From Streptomyces typhae (lineage in GTDB: Bacteria; Actinomycetota; Actinomycetes; Streptomycetales; Streptomycetaceae), in assembly GCF_009755605.1 (NCBI RefSeq), contig NZ_WPNZ01000018.1, positions 140,981-204,980 of the forward strand: DNA of 64,000 nucleotides, in the 5' to 3' direction. This document shows, one piece after another, positions 15,418-24,528 of the stretch (positions are counted from its first letter, which is position 1; every line of letters starts with the position of its first letter). The notes under the pieces are model-generated. The model worked only from the letters and a program-made list of their open reading frames with translations, ran no database searches and had not been told where the DNA came from. Both the position numbers and the translations under genes were made by a program.

Positions 15418-15831
15418 ATGACCGAGTACGAACGCACGCGCACCATGCCCGCACAGCCCGAGCACGTCTTCGACCAGGCGGCCAACGTCGACCAGCTCGA
15501 CACCTGGCTGCCGGAGGCCCTGCACGTGCGGCCTGAGGACCCGCCCGCCGTCACCGTGCACGAGGACCGCACCGACGAGGACACCGACGCCGTGCTGCGC
15601 GCCCGGCGCGAGCAGATGCGGCTCGAATGGGGCACCCGCGACCGGGGCAGCTACACCGGCTGGCTCCAGGTCGCGGGCATGGACGGCGGCGTCAGCGAGG
15701 TGACCGTGCACCTGTCGTTCTTCGACGCGGGCCACGACCCGGGCGAGAAGGCCGTGCACGACGCCCTGGACACCAGCCTGGAGCGGCTGGAGGAGCAGGT
15801 GCGGCTGCGGGTCGACAACGCGGCTGGTTGA
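15418..15831 (+). CDS. SRPBCC (START-like) fold protein
   Basis: 137 residues from ATG 15418. The start (MTEYERTRTMPAQPEHVFDQAANVDQLDTWLP) resembles polyketide cyclase/dehydrase or SRPBCC proteins, where a helix-grip fold makes a hydrophobic ligand pocket, and the C-terminal helix is amphipathic. It has no membrane segment and no obvious catalytic residues. It follows DUF6479 by 79 nt and precedes topoisomerase by 48 nt, so these three may be co-transcribed. Ligand unknown. Confidence 0.78.
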   Translation: MTEYERTRTMPAQPEHVFDQAANVDQLDTWLPEALHVRPEDPPAVTVHEDRTDEDTDAVLRARREQMRLEWGTRDRGSYTGWLQVAGMDGGVSEVTVHLSFFDAGHDPGEKAVHDALDTSLERLEEQVRLRVDNAAG

Positions 15832-15879
15832 GCGTCGGCGGGTGCGCCGGGCGCCCTGTGTCGAGCGAAGGAGATCCGG

Positions 15880-16914
15880 TTGCGCCTCTGTCACAGCCGG
15901 CCCACCGAGCCGGGATATCTGCGCAAGCGGCACGGGCGCGGCTTCCGCTACCTCGATCAGCGCGGCCGTCCCCTGCGTGACCCCGGCGAGCTGGACCGCG
16001 TCAAGGCCCTGGTGATCCCGCCCGCCTGGCGGGAGGTCTGGATCTGCCGCAAGGCCAACGGCCATCTGCAGGCGGTGGGCACCGACGACGCGGGACGCCG
16101 CCAGTACCTCTACCACCCGCAGTTCCGCGCCGAGCAGGAGCAGGCCAAGCACGAGCACGTCCTGGACGTGGCGGAGCGCCTGCCCGAGGTGCGCACGGCG
16201 GTGGAGGCGCACCTCGGTGACCGCGGACTCACCCGGCAGCGGGTGCTCGCGACCGCCGTCCGCCTCCTCGACCTCGGCTTCTTCCGCGTCGGCAGCGACC
16301 GCTACGCCGACCGCAACAACACCTACGGTCTGACCACCCTGCTGCGTGAGCACACCACCTGCCGGGGCGGCGAAGTGCTGTTCTCCTACCCCGCCAAGGG
16401 CGGCATCGAGCGGGTCCAGGCGACCGTCGACCCCCCGGCGTGCCGGGCCGTCACCGCGCTGCTGCGCCGCCGCGCCGAGGGCGACCGGCTCTTCGCCTAC
16501 TGGGAGGGGCGGCAGTGGCACGAACTGGGCGGCGGGGACGTCAACGCGTACCTGCAAGAGCTCGCCGGACTCCCGGTCACCGCCAAGGACTTCCGGACCT
16601 GGCACGCCACGGTCATGGCCGCCGTGGCGCTCGCCGTGTCCCGCGGCGCCGCGCACAGCGAGACCTCCCGGCGCCGCGCCGTCGGCCGGGCGGTCCGCGA
16701 GGTCGCCTCCTACCTCGGCAACACCGCCCCCGTCTGCCGCGCCTCGTACATCAATCCGAAGGTCATCGAGCTGTACGAGGAGGACGTCACCGTGGCCGCG
16801 GTCCTGCCGCGCCTCGGTGCCGAGGGCACGTACGGCACCCCGGCGACCCAGGGCCCCGCCGAGGAGGCCGTCCTGCACATGCTCCGCACGGGCCGCGCGC
16901 CGACCGCGAGGTGA
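15880..16914 (+). CDS. DNA topoisomerase IB
   Basis: 344 residues from TTG 15880, chosen because aaggag lies 7 nt upstream. It matches the poxvirus-like bacterial topoisomerase IB family: N-terminal KRHGRGFRYLDQRGRPL and VIPPAWREVWIC, then the catalytic domain with RVLATAVRLLDLGFFRVG, KDFRTWHAT, and the nucleophile Tyr290 in SYINPKVIELYE. The enzyme nicks one strand through a 3'-phosphotyrosine link and relaxes supercoils without ATP. All core motifs are present. Confidence 0.94.
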   Translation: MRLCHSRPTEPGYLRKRHGRGFRYLDQRGRPLRDPGELDRVKALVIPPAWREVWICRKANGHLQAVGTDDAGRRQYLYHPQFRAEQEQAKHEHVLDVAERLPEVRTAVEAHLGDRGLTRQRVLATAVRLLDLGFFRVGSDRYADRNNTYGLTTLLREHTTCRGGEVLFSYPAKGGIERVQATVDPPACRAVTALLRRRAEGDRLFAYWEGRQWHELGGGDVNAYLQELAGLPVTAKDFRTWHATVMAAVALAVSRGAAHSETSRRRAVGRAVREVASYLGNTAPVCRASYINPKVIELYEEDVTVAAVLPRLGAEGTYGTPATQGPAEEAVLHMLRTGRAPTAR

Positions 16915-16941
16915 ACCGCCGCGGGCGGCCGAGTCCCGACC

Positions 16942-16983
16942 GGGGGCAGGTGCCGCCCCCGGACCGGGGGCAGGTGCCGCCCC
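16942..16983 (+). terminator. Tandem hairpins after topoisomerase IB
   Basis: Two copies of gggggc-aggtgcc-gcccc(c) (16942-16960 and 16966-16983) form consecutive short stem-loops in the 279-nt gap before the protease triad. There is no T-tract. They may terminate topoisomerase transcription; the rest of the gap shows no gene and presumably carries the triad promoter. Confidence 0.45.
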
Positions 16984-17193
16984 GACCGGGAGTGGTCCGA
17001 TCCGGCGGGCACCCGCCTCCGGCATGCCCGACCGGCATGGTCGAAGTCGTCGCGCACACGCCCGCCCGTCGATACGCTGCCCGGGAGACAGTGCGCCGTC
17101 AACGCCCGCCGCACACGGCGGACTTGTGCTGCGCAGGGAACGTGTGGCGCGTCGTGGGGCGCACACAGGGGCGCGGGGGAAGCGGGAAGAACC

Positions 17194-17505
17194 ATGGCCC
17201 AGATCAGAGTCGAGACCGTCGCCCTCGACGCCGTCGGCACCCGGCAGATCGCCTCCAGGACCCGCGCGACGACCCTGCTCGACGACCGCTCCGCCGAGCT
17301 GGAGGAGGCCATCGTGCAGGCGTCGGCCATCGCCCAGGACTCCCTCGCGCAGGTGCCCGCGCGGGGCGGGTGGCAGGTGTCCGGCATGCAGGTCACCTTC
17401 GGCCTGACCCTCGCCGCCGAGGCCGGAGTCATCCTCTCCAAAGCCTCCGCGGAGGCGTCCTTCGAGGTCACCCTCACCGTGGAGCGGACGTCGGACGCCC
17501 CGTGA
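17194..17505 (+). CDS. Trypsin-co-occurring domain 1 (Trypco1)-like small protein
   Basis: 103 residues from ATG 17194 (gcgggaagaacc upstream). The pattern is an N-terminal strand (QIRVETVALDAVG), a polar helix, then GWQVSGMQVTFGLTLAAEAGVILSKASAEASFEVTLTVE. This fits the small CU044_2847/Trypco1 family recognised by its constant association with trypsin-like proteases in predicted prokaryotic conflict systems (family call from memory of the pattern, moderate). Its stop overlaps the protease start as GTGA. A role as adaptor, sensor or protease-bound inhibitor is inference from this tight coupling. Confidence 0.75.
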   Translation: MAQIRVETVALDAVGTRQIASRTRATTLLDDRSAELEEAIVQASAIAQDSLAQVPARGGWQVSGMQVTFGLTLAAEAGVILSKASAEASFEVTLTVERTSDAP

Positions 17506-18398
17506 CCGGCTGCGGACCGTACTGGGTGGATCTGCACCGGGCCGGACAGCGGCTCGGCGGCGGCTTCCTGCTGACCAACTGGCTCGTGCTCACGGCGCTG
17601 CACTGTCTGCGCGGCCAGGTACAGGTCGACGACCGTCTCGACGTCGTCCTCGCCGACGGCGCCCTGCTCGCCGCCCGCGTCAGCCGGCTCGAACCGGCGG
17701 CGGACCTGGCGCTGATCGGCATCACGCCCCCGCAGCGCGCCATTCCCCGGATACCCAACTCGGGGCCCGCCCGCATCGGGGGCCGCTGGCGCGGCCCGTA
17801 CCGCCCAGCCGCCGACGAAGTGGAACTCAGCGGCCGCATCGACACCCGGGCGGCCTCCTACCTGTGCGAGGGCGGCGGCACCATCGAGGCGCTGCAACTC
17901 TCCGCCGACCAGTTCCTCGGCGACTACTCCGGCTACTCGGGCGGTCCCGTGGAGGACACCACGTCCTGCGACGGCCACGCCCCCGAGCGCACCGCGGACG
18001 GGCAGCACCCCATGGTGGTCGGCATCCTCCTGGAGCAGGCGCCGGACCGGGTCGCCGCCGACCGCGCCGCCAACGTCCTGTTCGCGGCCACCATCGCGGA
18101 GGCGATGCGCCGGTTCGACTCCCTGGGCGTGGCCCACCTCGTCGACGTGCTCCGCCCGCCCCCGGACGCCCACGCCGCCTCCGAGGGCGCCGAGCCACCA
18201 CCGGTCCCGCGGGCCGCCACCGCCGTGGTGACCGACGCGCCGCCCAACCCGCTGATCGCGACGGCCGACGCCTATCTGAAGGAGATCGACGCGGCCGCCG
18301 CCGAGGGAGTCATGGACGCGGCCCAGATCGCGGAGCTGCGCTTCCAGGTCTGGCAGCACAAGATCCGTGCCACGTTCGGCGAGGACGGTACGCCGTGA
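17502..18398 (+). CDS. Trypsin-like serine protease of a protease-CHAT triad
   Basis: 298 residues from GTG 17502. The chymotrypsin-fold triad is intact: His34 in LTALHC, Asp68 in AADLALIGI and Ser146 in GYSGGPV. There is no signal peptide, so it is cytoplasmic, unlike secreted trypsins. After the protease domain (to about residue 215) comes a Pro/Ala linker and a C-terminal helical module (about 245-298, LIATADAYLKEIDAAAAEG...) that could be an association domain. It overlaps genes on both sides by GTGA, fixing stoichiometry. The probable role is a regulated protease that senses a trigger or is activated by the Trypco1 partner and acts on the adjacent CHAT protein; substrate not known. Confidence 0.88.
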   Translation: MTGCGPYWVDLHRAGQRLGGGFLLTNWLVLTALHCLRGQVQVDDRLDVVLADGALLAARVSRLEPAADLALIGITPPQRAIPRIPNSGPARIGGRWRGPYRPAADEVELSGRIDTRAASYLCEGGGTIEALQLSADQFLGDYSGYSGGPVEDTTSCDGHAPERTADGQHPMVVGILLEQAPDRVAADRAANVLFAATIAEAMRRFDSLGVAHLVDVLRPPPDAHAASEGAEPPPVPRAATAVVTDAPPNPLIATADAYLKEIDAAAAEGVMDAAQIAELRFQVWQHKIRATFGEDGTP

Positions 18399-21300
18399 CC
18401 AGCCGGCGCCGGGCAGCCCGGCCGAGCCCGGCCCTTCACCGCAGGGCCGAGCGGATCTGGCGCACCGCCCTGTCCCTGGCGCGGGCGGCGGTGGCCGGCG
18501 ACCCCGAGGCCCGAGCCGGGCTCCCCGCCGTCCTGTCCGTGCTGCGCCACTCCCCCGCCGTCCTCGGCCCGGCGGGCGCCGCCCGCGACCTCGCCGCCCT
18601 GACCGCGCACCTGGACGCGCTCGGCCTGCACGCGATGGCCCAGGCGCTCCTCGACGACCTGGCCGCGGGTGTGCTCGGCGGCACCTTGGAGGTGAGCGGC
18701 GACAACGCGTCCCGCAACCAGCTCGCCGTGACCTTCGCCGGGCGCGGCCGGCTGACGGCGGCGGCACACCTCCTCGACCGGGCCGCGTACCCGCCCGGCG
18801 GCACCGAGGACTCCGCGCTGCGGGCCCGCGCCCTGGCCAACACGGCCGCCGTCGCCCTGCGGCTCGGTGACTTCGCGGAGGCGGCGCTGCACGCGGGCGA
18901 GGCTCTCCGAGCGCTCCCCGCGGTCACCGTCCCCGAGAGCCGTGTCGACGTGACGCTGCTCGCCCTGGCCGTCCGCACGGCCGCGGCCCGCGCGGTGGGC
19001 GACGACGCCACGGCCGACGCCCTGCTGCCCGGCCTCGACGCCGCCGTGCGGGACGTGGTGCGCGAGCGCGGCAGCGACCACCCCTCGTCCCTCTCGGCCC
19101 TCGTCACCCTGGCCTCGGCGGAGTCCGCGGCGGCCGGTGCGGCGGGCGACCGCGAGCGCCAGGAGCGGGCCGCGGACGTCCTCGCCATCGCGGCGCAGAA
19201 GGCCTCGGCCCTGATGGGCCCCGAGCACCCGCAGGCGGTCTCCGCGACGCTTGCCCACGCGACCGCCGAGTACGAGGCCGCCGTCGGCTCGGGGTCCCTC
19301 CGACGCCTGGACAACGCCGAGGCGTTGATGGAGGCCGCCGCCGAGCGGGCGGGATCGCTGCTGCGCGAGACCGCCGGGTCCGTGCCGCCCCCGGCGCACG
19401 CGGGCGAACCCACCGAGGCCGAGGCCACCGGAGCCGGACGCGCCGGAACCGAGGCCACCGGAGCCGGACGCGCCGGAACCGAGGCCACCGGAGCCGGACG
19501 CGCCGGAACCGAGGCCACCGGAGCCGGACGCGCCGGAGCCGAGAGTGCCGGAGCCGAACCCGTCCCGCCCCGCAGTGAGGCGCGCGAGGAAGCACCTCTG
19601 CGCCTGGGCCGTCTCGGGGAACTGAGACTCCACTCCTACGTCCACGGCGAGGGAGCGCCCGGGGACCTCCGCCAGGCCCTCACCGCGTTCCGCGAGGCCT
19701 TCCGGGGTCGCACGAATGTTCCCGGCGGCGCCCCCCGGGACGCCCCTTCCTGGCACCGCTGGCGCATCCTCCACGGTTACGCGCTCGTGCTGCGGTACGA
19801 GACGCGGAGCAGGACCGGCGTCACCCCCGCCCTCGACTTCCTCGACGCCCTCGACTCGCTCGACTCGCTCGACGAAGCCGTGCAGTTGCTCACCACCGGC
19901 CTCACGAAGCTGCCTGCGGGCGACGACGACCTGCGCACGCTCGCCCTGCTGCTCCTCGCCCACTGCGCGCTGCGGCGCTACGAGGCACACCTCGCACGCT
20001 CGGACCGGCGTCCCACGCACCTTCCGGGACTGCTCGACGAGGCCCTGGCCCGCCACGTCACGGCGACGGACGCCGTGCGGCCGCGCACCCCGGAGGCCGC
20101 CGCCCTCATCGAGACGCTCGCGCGGCTGCATCTGGAACGCCATCTGCTGCTCGGCGGGACGACGAGCCCGGTGCCGGGCCCCGCGCGCTCCGGCGGCGGC
20201 TCGTCGGGAACCACCTGGGAGACCCTGGCGGCCACCGCGTACGGGCAGGCGCTGATCTGGCGCGAGACACGGGACGAGATCCCCGCCGCCGAGGTCGAGG
20301 CCTTGATCGGCACGCTTCTGCGAGCTCCCGACGCCGTGCGCCGACTTCCGCGGGGCGCTTTGGAGACCTTCGAACGGCTTCTGCACCACCGCGGCGCGCG
20401 GGGCTGGAGCGTCCCGGCGCTCAGCCTGGCGATCACCCTCCTGGGGCACCCCGAGCACGCCGCGGCGGACGCGCCTGCGGGCGCCGCACGCCGCTCGTGG
20501 CTCGACGGCCTGTCCAGGCTGACCTCCGGGCGGCCCCCTCTCGGCCATCTGTCCGCCCACCGGCGGCGCGTGTCTGTCGAGCGCGACCGCGACGACGTGG
20601 GGAGCCTCAGCAGGAATCCCCTCTGGCGGCCGGACGACGCGCGCGCGTGGATCCCCGTCATGACGGCGTGGATTCCCGGCCACAAGGGCGACCTCGCCGG
20701 CGACGGCCGCCGGCAGACAGCCGGCCGCGCCCAACTCGCCGCGGCCCACGAAGCCGTGCGGGAAGCATGGTCGTGCATGGGCCGGGGCGACCTGGCGACG
20801 ACGGACCACTACCTCGCCGAAGCCGCCGGAATCCACGCCACGCTCGACTCCGACCATCCGGCGCGCCTGGAGACATGGATGCTCCTGAGCCGCACACACC
20901 TCCTGCGTGACTCCCTCGCCCGCCGTACGGGCCACTCCCCCACGCCCCGCCCGGTACCACCGCCGACCCCGGCCCAGATCCGGCACGGAGTCGCCCGTCT
21001 CTCCGGTGACGAGCGCACCCGGCTGCTCGGCGAGGCCGGGGTCAGCCTCCTGCTCAGCGGCGGCGAGAACCGACGCTCCGAGGCGAGGAGCCTGCTGCGG
21101 GAGGCGTACGAGGTCCTCGACGACGACCACCAGGGCTTCTTGCGCTACGCCTACTACCTGGGGTCCGCCGAGTGCTTCCACATCACGCCGGGCTCGGGCA
21201 GGCAGACACGGGAGGCGCAACTGGCGGGCGGCATCGAGATCCTGGAGCGCGCAGCCGTCATCGCCGAGGACACGGACCGGCACGACTGGGGAGACATCGC

Positions 21301-22621
21301 CTTCGCGCTGGCGCGCGCGTACCGCGCCCGTGACGCGGGGTACCGCAGGGACCGCACGTCGAGCCTGCGCACGGGACTCAGGGCGGCCGGTGCCATGGTG
21401 GTCGCCACCCCGACGCCCGGCCCGGGTCCGAGCCGTGTGACGGAGGACCAGCTGGACGCCGCCCGCCCGGCGTCCGCCGCCCGCGAGGTCGCCGCCTGGT
21501 GCTACGAGGACGGCGCGCTCGTCGAACTAGTCCACGCGCTGGAGCTGTGGCGCGCAGCCTCGCTGCCGGGCACGCCGCCGGGCACGCCACCGGAACCGGC
21601 GGAGATCGGCCGGGCCCTGACCGTGTCCGGCCGGGACGCGCTGGTGTATCTGGTACCGGCGTCGGACTCCGCCGCCGGACTCGCCCTCGTCGTCACCGCC
21701 GCAGGGGGGACGTACGCGATTCCGCTGCCCGACCTCATCGACGACACCGGGCCGCTCCCCGCCTACCTCCGCGACCGGTCGTCGCTGTCCGACCTGTGCG
21801 GATGGGCGGCGCGGGCCGCCATGAGCCCGGTCCTCTCCGCGCTGGCGGACGCACGCCCCAGCGGTCTGCCGCGGCTCGTCCTCGTCCCGCTCGGCCGTCT
21901 CGGCGCCGTGCCCTGGCACGCCGCGTCCCGGCACGACACGAGCGGCGGCGAACGGCGCCAGTACGCCCTCGAGTACGCCGAGTTCACCTACGCGGTGTCC
22001 GCGCGGGCGCTGTGCGACGAGGTGCGCGGCGACCGCGCCCCGGGCGGCCGGGACCCGCTGGACGCGGCTCCGGTGGTGGCGTACGAACCGCAGGACGCGC
22101 TGCGCCATCTGCGTGCCGTGCGACCGGCCGCCGGTGGTGTCCTGACGCTGGCCGGGCCCGCGCACTACCGCGACGGCAGCCTCGGCCCCGAACTGACGCT
22201 GCCCGGGGGCCCGCTCCGCCTCACGTCCGTCGCCGAGGCCCTGCACCGGCGCCGCGGCGGCGAGCCCGCCACCGTCCTGGTCACCGACTGCCGCGGCGAC
22301 GGCCTGGTCCGCGACGACGAGGCCGCGCTGCGCCTGTCGGCCGCGCTCCAGTGGGCGGGGGCGCGTACGGTGGTCGCCCCCCTGTGGCCCGTGCGCGACA
22401 GCGCGACCTCCGCGCTCCTCGCCCTGACCCATCACTTCCTGCGCACCCGGGGCACCTCACCCGCGACCGCGCTGCGCACGGCCCAGATGTGGATGCTGGA
22501 CTCGCACCGCGGCCTGCCGTCGGACCTGCGCGCGGGGGCGGCGGACGCGGTGCGGCACCTGCCGCCCGGCCGTCCCGTCGACCCGGCGGACTGGGCCGCG
22601 TACGTCTGCTTCGGGGGCTGA
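18395..22621 (+). CDS. Large helical-repeat (TPR-like) protein with C-terminal CHAT caspase-like protease
   Basis: 1408 residues from GTG 18395, coupled to the trypsin gene. Residues about 55-340 are Ala/Leu-rich helical pairs with TPR-like spacing (ALANTAAVALRLGDFAEAAL). Residues 343-382 are a repeat linker, about 390-1080 more helical repeats, and about 1085-1408 a CHAT domain. The likely catalytic dyad is His1257 (LAGPAHYRDG) and Cys1299 (VLVTDCRGDG), followed by the GARTVVAPLWPVRD strand and LRTAQMWML typical of CHAT C-termini. TPR-CHAT proteins act as caspase-like executioners, for example in the type III-E CRISPR protease. Here the trypsin is the natural upstream activator (inference). 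No other effector or nucleic-acid sensor is encoded nearby. Confidence 0.9.
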   Translation: MTSRRRAARPSPALHRRAERIWRTALSLARAAVAGDPEARAGLPAVLSVLRHSPAVLGPAGAARDLAALTAHLDALGLHAMAQALLDDLAAGVLGGTLEVSGDNASRNQLAVTFAGRGRLTAAAHLLDRAAYPPGGTEDSALRARALANTAAVALRLGDFAEAALHAGEALRALPAVTVPESRVDVTLLALAVRTAAARAVGDDATADALLPGLDAAVRDVVRERGSDHPSSLSALVTLASAESAAAGAAGDRERQERAADVLAIAAQKASALMGPEHPQAVSATLAHATAEYEAAVGSGSLRRLDNAEALMEAAAERAGSLLRETAGSVPPPAHAGEPTEAEATGAGRAGTEATGAGRAGTEATGAGRAGTEATGAGRAGAESAGAEPVPPRSEAREEAPLRLGRLGELRLHSYVHGEGAPGDLRQALTAFREAFRGRTNVPGGAPRDAPSWHRWRILHGYALVLRYETRSRTGVTPALDFLDALDSLDSLDEAVQLLTTGLTKLPAGDDDLRTLALLLLAHCALRRYEAHLARSDRRPTHLPGLLDEALARHVTATDAVRPRTPEAAALIETLARLHLERHLLLGGTTSPVPGPARSGGGSSGTTWETLAATAYGQALIWRETRDEIPAAEVEALIGTLLRAPDAVRRLPRGALETFERLLHHRGARGWSVPALSLAITLLGHPEHAAADAPAGAARRSWLDGLSRLTSGRPPLGHLSAHRRRVSVERDRDDVGSLSRNPLWRPDDARAWIPVMTAWIPGHKGDLAGDGRRQTAGRAQLAAAHEAVREAWSCMGRGDLATTDHYLAEAAGIHATLDSDHPARLETWMLLSRTHLLRDSLARRTGHSPTPRPVPPPTPAQIRHGVARLSGDERTRLLGEAGVSLLLSGGENRRSEARSLLREAYEVLDDDHQGFLRYAYYLGSAECFHITPGSGRQTREAQLAGGIEILERAAVIAEDTDRHDWGDIAFALARAYRARDAGYRRDRTSSLRTGLRAAGAMVVATPTPGPGPSRVTEDQLDAARPASAAREVAAWCYEDGALVELVHALELWRAASLPGTPPGTPPEPAEIGRALTVSGRDALVYLVPASDSAAGLALVVTAAGGTYAIPLPDLIDDTGPLPAYLRDRSSLSDLCGWAARAAMSPVLSALADARPSGLPRLVLVPLGRLGAVPWHAASRHDTSGGERRQYALEYAEFTYAVSARALCDEVRGDRAPGGRDPLDAAPVVAYEPQDALRHLRAVRPAAGGVLTLAGPAHYRDGSLGPELTLPGGPLRLTSVAEALHRRRGGEPATVLVTDCRGDGLVRDDEAALRLSAALQWAGARTVVAPLWPVRDSATSALLALTHHFLRTRGTSPATALRTAQMWMLDSHRGLPSDLRAGAADAVRHLPPGRPVDPADWAAYVCFGG
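19421..19540 (+). repeat. Four 30-bp tandem repeats in the CHAT gene linker
   Basis: Four units of 30 bp (gaggccaccggagccggacg followed by cgccggaacc), the last with one change, plus a decayed fifth, encode repeats of EATGAGRAGT at residues 343-382. They form a flexible linker between two helical-repeat regions and are prone to slippage. Confidence 0.95.
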
Positions 22622-22666
22622 CCGGGGCGGGCCCCGGCGACGGGTCCCAGGCGTGCGCCGTGGGAC
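22622..22666 (+). terminator. Hairpins after the CHAT gene
   Basis: Immediately after the stop is ccggggc-gg-gccccgg (22622-22637), then gtccca-ggc-gtgc-gcc-g-tgggac (22644-22666). Either can form a strong stem-loop. They lie between convergent genes and could serve both directions. Confidence 0.6.
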
Positions 22667-22749
22667 GTACCCCGATGTCGCCCACGTCGGCCGTGACGGG
22701 CTGTGCGGCGGCGGAGGCGAAGGCGCCAGGTGCGGTCGCGGGGGTGCGG

Positions 22750-23802
22750 TCAGGCGGTGGCGGCCCTGCTGCCGGTCGTGCGGCGCCGCAGCGCGGGGGT
22801 GGTGAGTGCCGGCGGGGACCACACGCCGTCCGGCGGATAGACGTCGGTGCCGGGCGGCACGATCGCGTCGATCCGGTCGAGGGCCGCGTCGTCGAGGACC
22901 ACCGAGGCGCCCTTGAGCGTGTCCCGCAGCTGCTCCATCGTGCGCGGGCCGATGATCACCGAGGTGACGGCGGGGTGGGCGAGCGGGAAGGCGATCGCCA
23001 GTTCCGGCAGTGAGCAGCCCACTTCCCCGGCCAGGGTGACGAACTGCTCGACGGCGTCGAGCTTCGCGGTGGTGAGCGGGGCCGCCGGGTCGAAGCGGGC
23101 CGGGTTCAGGGTGGGGCGTCCGCTGCTCAGATCGAGGGTGCGGCCCTTGCGGTAGCGGCCGGTCAGGAATCCCGAGGCCAGCGGCGACCAGGTGAGGACA
23201 CCCATGCCGAGGCGCTGCGCCACCGGCAGGACATGCCGCTCGACGCCGCGGGCGAGCAGCGAGTAGGGCGGCTGCTCGGTGCGGAACCGCTGGAGCCCGC
23301 GGCGGTCGGCGACGTGGTGGGCCTCGACGATCTGGTCCGCGGGGAACGTGGAGCAGCCGAACGCCCTGATCTTGCCCTGCCGCACGAGGTCGGTCAGGGC
23401 GGACAGCGTCTCCTCGACGTCGGTCGTGTGGTCGGGGCGGTGCACCTGATAGAGGTCGATCCAGTCGGTGTCGAGGCGCCGCAGGCTGTCCTCGACCGCG
23501 CGGACGATCCAGCGCCGCGAGTTGCCGCCGCGGCCCGGACCCTCGCCCATCGGGAAGTGCACCTTGGTCGCGAGCACCACGTCGTCGCGGCGGCCCTTGA
23601 GGGCCTTGCCGACGATCGTCTCCGACTCCCCGGCGGAGTACATGTCGGCGGTGTCGACGAAGTTGATCCCCTCGTCGAGCGCGGCGTGGACGATCCGTAC
23701 GCAGTCGTCGTGATCGGTGTTGCCGACGGCCCCGAACATCATCGTGCCGAGGCAGTAGGGGCTGACCTCGATGCCGGTGCCGCCCAGAACACGGTGGCGC
23801 AT
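22750..23802 (-). CDS. Aldo/keto reductase
   Basis: 350 residues from ATG 23802, with aaggag 7 nt upstream. The AKR catalytic tetrad is readable: Asp and Tyr in FVDTADMYSAGESE, Lys in VLATKVH and His in LYQVHRPD; LAIAFPLAHPAVTSVIIGPR is the NADPH-binding end. It reduces carbonyls or oxidises alcohols with NADPH in the cytoplasm; substrate unknown. Tail TTGSRAATA is Streptomyces-like. It stands alone, convergent with the CHAT gene. Confidence 0.93.
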   Translation of the reverse strand: MRHRVLGGTGIEVSPYCLGTMMFGAVGNTDHDDCVRIVHAALDEGINFVDTADMYSAGESETIVGKALKGRRDDVVLATKVHFPMGEGPGRGGNSRRWIVRAVEDSLRRLDTDWIDLYQVHRPDHTTDVEETLSALTDLVRQGKIRAFGCSTFPADQIVEAHHVADRRGLQRFRTEQPPYSLLARGVERHVLPVAQRLGMGVLTWSPLASGFLTGRYRKGRTLDLSSGRPTLNPARFDPAAPLTTAKLDAVEQFVTLAGEVGCSLPELAIAFPLAHPAVTSVIIGPRTMEQLRDTLKGASVVLDDAALDRIDAIVPPGTDVYPPDGVWSPPALTTPALRRRTTGSRAATA

Positions 23803-23939
23803 GCAACTCTCCTTGGACGCCGTCCTCTTGGATGCGGCGACTGTACGAGCTGGAGTCCACTTCAACGCAAGGGCGACCGCGTGCGGTTCCGATAGCGCCC
23901 CGCGAGCGCGGGGCCGCCCCTGACGGTGCGTCCCGCGGT

Positions 23940-24356
23940 CTACTCGCCGATCGGGGAGATCGCGATGCAGCCCGCGACGACGTGCTCGCCGGAGGCCTCC
24001 TTGATGACCTTGCCCTTGTAGATCACCTTGCAGGTGAGGTCGGCGCCGGTCGGGTCCGTCGACACGGGGACGACGGTGGGCGGCATGATGCCGCGCAGTG
24101 TCACCGTCTTCTTCCACGGCAGCTCCGGCGAAGTCTCCTTCTCCAGCTTCGGATTGGCCGCGGAGCCCTCGCCGGCGGAGAACTCGATCTCGTCGACGTT
24201 CTTGCCGGAGACCTCGTAGGTCACCTCGTACTTCTCGTTGACGGCTTTGTCGACCGCGTCGACAGCCTTCTCCTCGGCCTCGGAGCAGGCGCCGAGGGTC
24301 AGCGCGAGTCCGGCGGCGGCGAGGGTGCACACAGCAGTGCGAATGGGTCTGTTCAT
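23940..24356 (-). CDS. MmpS-like lipoprotein
   Basis: 138 residues from ATG 24356 (a TTG 12 nt upstream is an alternative; neither has a good ribosome site). The signal peptide ends in the lipobox LGAC with Cys24, so it should be lipid-anchored outside the membrane. The mature part, with YEVTYEVSGKNVDEIEF and PWKKTVTLRG, resembles the beta-rich fold of MmpS transport-accessory proteins. No MmpL-type transporter is adjacent. It is divergent from the LuxR gene. Confidence 0.8.
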   Translation of the reverse strand: MNRPIRTAVCTLAAAGLALTLGACSEAEEKAVDAVDKAVNEKYEVTYEVSGKNVDEIEFSAGEGSAANPKLEKETSPELPWKKTVTLRGIMPPTVVPVSTDPTGADLTCKVIYKGKVIKEASGEHVVAGCIAISPIGE

Positions 24357-24528
24357 GGCGGCAGACAACAGTAAAGGACACGTAAAGTCAATCTGGCCGT
24401 GTGCCGTCGCCGCAGTTCAGGGGCGCACAAGCACAGGCGCCCGCCGGGTCGTCACACACCGTCAGGCCTCGTGACGCGTCCTGCTGAATTCTCGGGCACC
24501 GTGCGCCGCTCCTTGCCATACTCCTTTC

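Noticed and set aside
19421..19540. Possible CRISPR-like repeats
   Set aside because: Units are contiguous without spacers, in frame, and encode a protein linker.
17194..22621. Reading the protease triad as part of a mobile defence island
   Set aside because: No integrase, transposase, attachment site or clear composition break was seen at the borders, so acquisition by transfer is not supported from this window.
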